Shown one piece after another: positions 57,534-64,000 of a stretch of 64,000 nucleotides of DNA; within the stretch, counting starts at the first letter, position 1, and each line of letters starts with the position of its first letter. The notes under the pieces were generated by a model. That model had not been told where the DNA came from. It made no database searches and saw nothing but the letters and a program-made list of their open reading frames with translations. The stretch spans positions 34,087,348 through 34,151,347 of the forward strand of contig OZ021721.1 in assembly GCA_963978545.1 (NCBI GenBank), written 5' to 3'. This DNA is from Linyphia triangularis (Eukaryota; Arthropoda; Arachnida; Araneae; Linyphiidae). Position numbers and translations under genes: made by a program.

Positions 57534-60500
57534 TTGAGAAATTAACTCCTGATCAAATATGACATTATGATCTAGGAAGTCCAGTAGTAGTGTTGAAAAC
57601 TGAACAGCATGCGATGTGTTTTGAGCAACTGTATTTTTTGCTTCGGGTGATGGTGGAAGTGTGCTGGCAGGCGAAATATCATCCGTAAGATCGACAACCT
57701 TGTACTGTCATTCGGTAATCTTGTTGATCACTTCTACTTCATGATCGGCAACCTTCTATTAGAAAAATTGAACTAATTCAATTGGTTCAGAAGCTGACAT
57801 TGCTTTTTCGTTTGCTTCATTCATCAGAGCAGTGTTTTAGACAAGCATCTCCTTTGGAGTTACTACAAAGCGATAAAACCGTCTGTTCAAGGACAACAGG
57901 AACTGGAGGTAACTGAATTCCAATGGACACTAAGGCAGCAGGTATTGTGCCGGGAGTTTCCACTTTCAGAACAGATGTGGAGTCAGTTTCGTGTTTCTGG
58001 CGTCAAGGCATCCTCTCATATCGTTTCTTTTGATGAGACGCCTTCTGCGACCTCTTCCTTCACGAGAATACTCTCTCGTGTCGGCTGTGCAAGTTCATCG
58101 TTGGTGCAGGAATTCGCGGGGAACAGGGCTGTTGAGAATACTATGTGGCACATAATCTCTTCCCAAATACTTTAAACGAATTTATTATATAGTGTGAGAA
58201 TCAACATTGTATCTTTTAAAATTGGATAATCATTCCTTCCTTTTGCTTTTTTTTGGCGAATTTGTGGGTGTTGTCCTTTCCGCAAGCTTTTTTTAGTGAA
58301 TTTTTGGATTTCCATCTTTTTACTCTGACCAATCTCATCCCTATTAATATGTTTCGAGAAATATCTTTATAGAAGGATTCATCCTTACCTACTTAGATTA
58401 TTGTACAAAATAATGCAGCATATAAAACAATAGATTAAATAAAGTTATAGAAGAACAATCAATTTTGCTAACTAAATTTCAAGATATCTTTTCCAAAAAA
58501 TTTTTTAAAATACACAATAATAAAACAAATTAATATAAACCAATAAAGACAAATAAAATAAACTTATAAAAAAATTAAGGGTGGAAATAGACATTTAATA
58601 TCTTTTAATATTTTTGCACATAGGTAAGGGTCCTTCATTGTTATGAAATCTTGAGTTGCATAAAAATATATATTATAAAATTGATTCACATGAATGCATT
58701 TTTTGCAAAGATAGTAAACTTTATTTTATTAATACACTTCTAGCACAAACATGTGTGAACCATGCAAGATTATAGCAAAAATTATGTACATTTGTGATTC
58801 CTACAACTGAGTACATTGATTATGTGAAAGTGATATGAACTTTAATGGTTCCCTCATTATTTACATTTTTAATGCAAACTTTTTGCATATATTCTCAGCA
58901 ATAAGAAATGAATATGAATGAGTTTTGAGCATACAAAGTCAAAAATGATCTATTTACATAGATGTCTGTTATAAGTTTAGTTCTGTTGTGCTGTATAATT
59001 TTAGTTTATATATATTCTGTTATTACATTTCTTGCTATTATTAATCTTTAAATTATTAGTTATCCTGTATCAGTATGGCAACAGGAGAAAACAAATAATC
59101 ACCGATTTCAGGAAATTTTAAATTTATAAACAATATAAAGTAACTTAAGTTGCATACAAATTACAGTGTTACAAAATTATGAAGTAAATAATAAACGTGC
59201 AACACATAAATCAAGTGAAATTTTTTTTTTTAGAATATGAAAAGTACTGGATAAGCTAAATACTCAGCCCTTTGGACCATATTGGGATGTATATTCTCAT
59301 TAAAATTGTGCTTTAGGTAACAACATACAATTTAAAATTACTTATTTTATTACCTACAACTCGAAAATGTAACAAAAATTATTTCTAAAGGATTGAGAGA
59401 TTCCTCGGATGTAAAAATAATTCCCAGGAAGGATTTAATCTGTCCATTATATTAATCCAACATCAAAAAACATAATAGGATTTAAAATTTTAAAGAGTGG
59501 TAAAGAAATACTCTAATTTTTTAGGTAATACAGACACTAAATTTCTGAATGGATAAGATTGTTTAAAAAAAATGTAAGCACTGAGTTGAGGCATAAACTA
59601 ACAGTTAAACAATTATTCTACAGCAGATATCCAAACTATTAAAAAGTCATGTATGTGCGAAATAAACTAAATCGTTCGAATGTAGTGCTGAAAAATAGCA
59701 CCAACAAGCAAATTCTGGGGTCGCATTTCTATCACTTACTGTATAAATATTGTGTAATGTTGTCTTTTTTAACACCTAGAAAATTTGCAAATGTTGAATC
59801 ACCCTTAGTAATTTAGCCTGTATTGAAATATTTTATAATACTATTTGTCTAGTGCAACACATCTAATAAACAATTGAAAGGTTATACTCCCAAATATCCT
59901 AGTTATCAAGTGTGCTGTGGTAAAATTTTGGAATTAAATTAATTAGATATCAATTTATATGCAAACTTGTCACTAAGCAATGAAATAATTTCTCTTGATG
60001 AAAGCAAATTAGGTCCCTTATTTTAGTTGTACTAAATATAACTAAAGTAGAAATAGTTTTTTAGAAATGTAATTTTCACATCACAAGAAGTTAAACTACG
60101 CAAAAAATGACAAAATTACGAATATGACTGAAATTTCTGTAAAACTGATTTTGGGACAAACATTTTTTTGTCTGAAGTATAAGGAAATGTTAACAGATTT
60201 CATGAAGTAATTTCTATATAAGACATCCAGAATAATAAATAAATAAAGTTAAGAAATAATCAACTCAGGAGGTAACATAAAATAATGTATATACAAAAAT
60301 GCAGCTGAGTATTTATAAACAAGAAAATCAAGTCAATAATAACATAAAATAATGTATAAATGAATATTAAAAAAAAGATTTTTTAAAATTGGAATTTACT
60401 AATTGGACTGATTTCTAAAGCTGTGTAATTAGAATAAAATGGAAACAAATATTCTTCCGAATTCTCTTCAAGTTTAGAGCTTCGTAAAAACAATGTTAGA
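57534..60500. other. Intergenic, nothing firm
   Basis: 57,600-58,190 is GC-richer than its surroundings and holds a 76-codon open frame (57,945) with no recognisable motif. It may be an old retroelement or gene relic. The remainder is AT-rich with no coding signal. Confidence 0.35.
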
Positions 60501-60545
60501 TTTTTATTTAGAAGGGGTGGAATGGAGCTTTATGAGCTTGCCTTT

Positions 60546-61747
60546 TTAGTTTTCTTTGAAATTGCTGTTGTCAAAGCTGAACTGTAAGAAAAACTAATAT
60601 TAATTCAAAGCATTTCTTCTAAAAAATATTATTAACACTGGAAAAAGTATAGGATAAAAACATGCTACAAATAAAAATAAAGAAAATGCTCATAAAAAAA
60701 AAGTGGATTATTTATCTATCAGTGATTCAATTTTGCAAACTTTCTCATTGGTTATGATAAAAGACTTGATTGATTATAAATGAATTGTGATAGGCATCAG
60801 CATCTCTCAAAAGGAACTCATCAGTATCTATCTATTAGGTAACTGAAACTGGTGCTTGCAATAATTGAAAAATCCATGTGATAATGCAAGCTTTCTTTTA
60901 AAAATAAATTTGTTCTGTGAAATATTTTCTACAAAACATTGTACTTTTATAACATAGATGTGTGTGCATGTTTTAATTTAAGAAATTTCTAAAATTAAGA
61001 CTCGGAATCTTATGCAAAATCATATTTTGAATAATGAAACTGAAATGCTTTTAAAAAAAACAGTAAATTGATTTTTTTTTTTAAGTTTTTCATGTCAGAA
61101 TGCTGTTTTAAATTATCTTTTTGAATTCCTAATAGTTTATATTTGCAATCAAAACTGAAATAATTATTACTATTTAAATGTATACAATCAGATATTTTGT
61201 TTCAAAATTATTGACCTGATCAATTGAACTCTTAAAAACAAATGTTCAGCATTTGTTTATCGACATTTTAAGTGTATAAATTTATTGCTTATAACATTTG
61301 TTGGTTAATGCTAAAATAATTGAAACACTATATTGCTTTCATATATTATTTTATAACAAAAATTGATGACTTTGATTGGATTAAACTGTATGATTCATAA
61401 GCAAAAATAAATCGCCTTTAACTTTTATAAGTAAATGGAATAATTTACTAAGCACAAACTAAAAAGTATATAGATGTTTATTTAATTTTAATAGTTAGTA
61501 TCAAGGAATAAAGAAAAATTACTTTTTATGCAGCTTTTTGCTAGTTTCTGAAGCAGTAAAATGAATAGCCCACAACAAACCTATTTTAATACAATAAAAT
61601 TTTGTTTTAAATTTCTTTCAAAAGTACCTGTTTCTTGGATTTCACAACATAGTTTCTCTTCAGTTCTATCTTTTGAAATCAACAGACATGTATTTCACAG
61701 TATAGTAGTCTGCTTACCCTAATAACATTTCTAAAGCCATTTGACAT
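60546..61747 (-). CDS. Tentative small spliced gene (or its last exons)
   Basis: The terminal exon 60,546-60,581 has acceptor TTTTTCTTACAG, a stop, and AATAAA 40 bp on (60,503-60,508). An upstream microexon 61,628-61,669 has donor CAG/GTACTT and a weak acceptor. An ATG-led exon 61,718-61,747 with donor AGG/GTAAGC joins in phase, giving only 35 codons. The intron between the last two would be just 48 bp. No family recognised; the terminal exon is the best-supported part. Confidence 0.2.
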
Positions 61748-63188
61748 CTGCCTTTACCAACAATTTTTCCGGAAAAACAAAATTACAAAGGACTTTTTTC
61801 TTTCAAAATTCCGGTTAGTTTGAATTTTTTGTTGTATTTCAATGCTCAAACTATGAATCAATAAAAGTGCTCTGGGAACTAATCGATTAGCATTGGATTT
61901 ACTTATCAAAACCTGTTATACTGTTGAAAGTAAGTTAAGAGTTATGGTCGTTTAGGTCAATTTATTCTAAATTTCTATCGATTTTTATGTTGTCTTTTGA
62001 GAGGAAATATATTCATATACAACCTCAGAACCCCCAAATCAACTCTCATATTAACCATCCATCGTGCACAATATATTGATCGCTTTGTTCAAGCAAAATG
62101 TTTTTTATGGGCGACTTTGAAATAACATAATTAAGCTCATTTATATAACTGGCTAGTAACAAACTTAATTATATGAGATGTCAAAAGATGAAAAATACAA
62201 GAGTTTCTGCAAAAAAAATATATTAAATTAACATACTACTAGCTGGTGGGGTGAGGCAACAAAAGCTTATACGTCTATAAGATCATATGGGCTCGACAGA
62301 AAATTAAGATTTTTTTTTAAGACGTCAAGCATTGCTTGCAGAAATTATTTGTTACTGATTAACTTTAAAAAAAGTTACGTTAGACTTCATGTATCTTTAA
62401 CACTTTACTGCCAAATACAAGAACTCATGATTATTGGCAGGCTGTGCCCAACTTTGCCTAGCACTCAAAGATGACCAATATATTGCATCGAAACATAATT
62501 TTTTCTTGCATAAAATCCGGCATGCTTTTAATTTTAACACTAATTTAATGACAGTTCAAATTTTGAATTCAAAGATGTAATTGGAACAATGACAGTTTTT
62601 AGTCCAACAGTTGGTGCTACTTAAACAAGAGAGAAAACTTGTGAACTTAAGTTTGATATGTGTGTATGCTAAAATAAATAAGTTTAATTTTATTTTCCTT
62701 TCAATATCATTAATCAATTGTTATTCAAAGAACTGGTGAAAAATTAAGTAAGTTTTGAAGCAATATTTTCTCCAGCATTGTGATTTAGAAACTATTTCAT
62801 TAAGTATGTGGTAGAAAATACTAACAATCACTCTTAATGCCAGATTTTTCCCATATTCAATGAAGCAAAGTTACTAGGTTAATATTGCATAATTTCTTAA
62901 TTAAAATTAATGTTGCCACAATACTATTACAAAAAACTTAGTACAGCTATTGATAACTAGTTTATATATTGAGGCAAGTTGTTTTTGTGTTCTTACTAAA
63001 CAACAGGATTATGATTAATACAAGAATAATTTAAGTATGGTTCTCTCACAACTGCTTAAAATTTTTTTTAATAGAATAACAATTTCAATAATTTTTTTTA
63101 AATAAATATTTGCTATTTTGCACTATACACTGATTCTAAGCTTATAAATTGTTTTCTCCCATTAGACCAGATATTTGTTATTATGAAG

Positions 63189-63194
63189 TTTATT
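63189..63194 (-). terminator. Poly(A) signal of the membrane-protein gene
   Basis: AATAAA on the minus strand about 20 bp after the stop at 63215. Confidence 0.5.
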
Positions 63195-63214
63195 TTTAAA
63201 AGATGTAATAAGTT

Positions 63215-63658
63215 TTATGCGCTTGTAGGTTTTTCTTCATCACCCTCTTCATCTAACTGACCTGGTATATCTGAATTCCATGCCATTCTTGAATGAGGAT
63301 TAATGGTAGTCCATATTTTGACTGCTTCTGAGTTCGAACAACAGGGGGGCACCCCAGTACCATCGGGCAGTTCAGCCATTCCAGAATGAAATGCTATACA
63401 TTTAATTATGCTTTGCTCACGACTACTTATAATGTGTCGACTTCTTGAATAAGCACAACCCACAGCTCCTAGGAGAATGATGAGAAAGGCTGCTCCAACA
63501 ATGAGCAAAGAAACTTCCCAAACTCTGTCTTCCAATTTATCTGTTGTTTGTAGACCAAAAATGATCATGGTAACTCCCACTGTACCTAGAAGCACACCTC
63601 CAATTAAACAGATGGTGGAAGATGCATACCAGGCCCATTGCACTCGCTGTTCACTCAT
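63215..63658 (-). CDS. Two-pass membrane protein, 147 aa
   Basis: MSEQRVQWAWYASSTICLIG begins the protein. Two hydrophobic helices lie at about residues 9-36 and 49-70, separated by a short charged loop (TTDKLEDRVWE). A Ser/Arg-rich turn and a soluble tail of about 75 residues follow, with CC, DIPGQLDEEGDEEK and a polar end. A strong splice acceptor (T-run then CAG, exon edge 63,673) lies 15 bp upstream of the ATG. The 5' untranslated exon should therefore lie further upstream, perhaps outside the window. Codon use is far less AT-biased than noise frames. I do not recognise the family; plasma or organelle membrane location is inferred. Confidence 0.75.
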   Translation of the reverse strand: MSEQRVQWAWYASSTICLIGGVLLGTVGVTMIIFGLQTTDKLEDRVWEVSLLIVGAAFLIILLGAVGCAYSRSRHIISSREQSIIKCIAFHSGMAELPDGTGVPPCCSNSEAVKIWTTINPHSRMAWNSDIPGQLDEEGDEEKPTSA

Positions 63659-63676
63659 CAGAAAATATATAACCTG

Positions 63677-64000
63677 AAAAAAAAAATTTACACTGCATTA
63701 TTTTCATTGTGAGAAAACATACATAAACAAATCAACCAATAAATAATCCATGTAGTTCTCGGTACCCTTATCTTTAGAGGCTCCATTTTGCAATTTTGTT
63801 TGATATTGCCTCTATTGTAGTCTCGTCTTACATAAATCAAAAAATTATTTTATATAGAAATGAATATCTAAGAATTTTAAGCAAGTTTTGGTATTACCAG
63901 AATAATACCCATTTGTAAAAAAAATAGATTTTGTCTGTGCCTTTGTGTGAATGTACATTAGGGTGGTTCGAAAAAAAAAATTATTTATTTTTAAAACGCA
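63677..64000. other. Probable 5' intron of the membrane-protein gene
   Basis: No coding signal. AT-rich sequence beyond the acceptor at 63,674-63,676, running to the window edge. Confidence 0.4.

Noticed and set aside
57945..58175. 76-codon frame in a GC-richer patch
   Set aside because: No motif, no splice or promoter context; noted only as a possible relic.
1..64000. CRISPR arrays or bacterial operons
   Set aside because: No regularly spaced identical short repeats with unique spacers, and the introns and SINEs show the DNA is from an animal.

Overview
This is animal nuclear DNA: AT-rich, full of homopolymer runs, decayed transposons and tRNA-derived SINE-like repeats, with a host gene split by multi-kilobase GT-AG introns. 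An arthropod is likely. The SINE tails suggest an arachnid, but that is a weak inference.

1-5.4 kb: repeats only. A roughly 0.9 kb interspersed repeat (second copy at 29.7-30.6 kb), a SINE, a minisatellite, and a 250-bp-arm inverted repeat with another SINE in its loop.

5462-20557: a complete Polinton/Maverick (adintovirus-like) element of 15,096 bp. It has 59-bp perfect terminal inverted repeats and a 6-bp target duplication (AACAAA). The left half reads rightward: a small spliced PC4-like gene, protein-primed DNA polymerase B (broken by a frameshift), and two paralogous Cys/His-rich proteins. Each of these begins with what reads as a SOCS box (BC box plus LPxP Cul5 box). The right half reads leftward as a tightly packed, partly overlapping array: TM+PC4-like protein, packaging ATPase, small hydrophobic-tailed protein, conserved Polinton protein, integrase with chromodomain, penton-like minor capsid (in-frame stop), basic core-like protein, major capsid, adenain-like protease (acid position is Cys) and an 84-aa orphan. 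The two gene blocks converge on a 1.4-kb centre with a Pol III-type A-box/B-box hairpin RNA candidate, iteron-like tandem repeats and long hairpins. Capsid, ATPase and integrase are intact but polymerase and penton are broken, so this copy is recent but no longer autonomous.

20.6-27 kb: mostly empty host DNA, with one LTR-like promoter unit (two heat-shock elements, TATA, poly(A) signal) at 21.1-21.4 kb.

27,025-53,786 (+): PRIM2, the large subunit of DNA primase. Six coding exons give about 490 codons, all splice phases agree, and the four Fe-S cluster cysteines are present. Introns hold SINEs, a LINE remnant, a deleted Tc1/mariner-like element, minisatellites and tandem duplications.

54.3-57.5 kb: a nest of DNA transposons, three levels deep. 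57.5-63.2 kb: mostly featureless. 63,215-63,658 (-): a two-pass membrane protein whose 5' coding exon is preceded by a clear splice acceptor.
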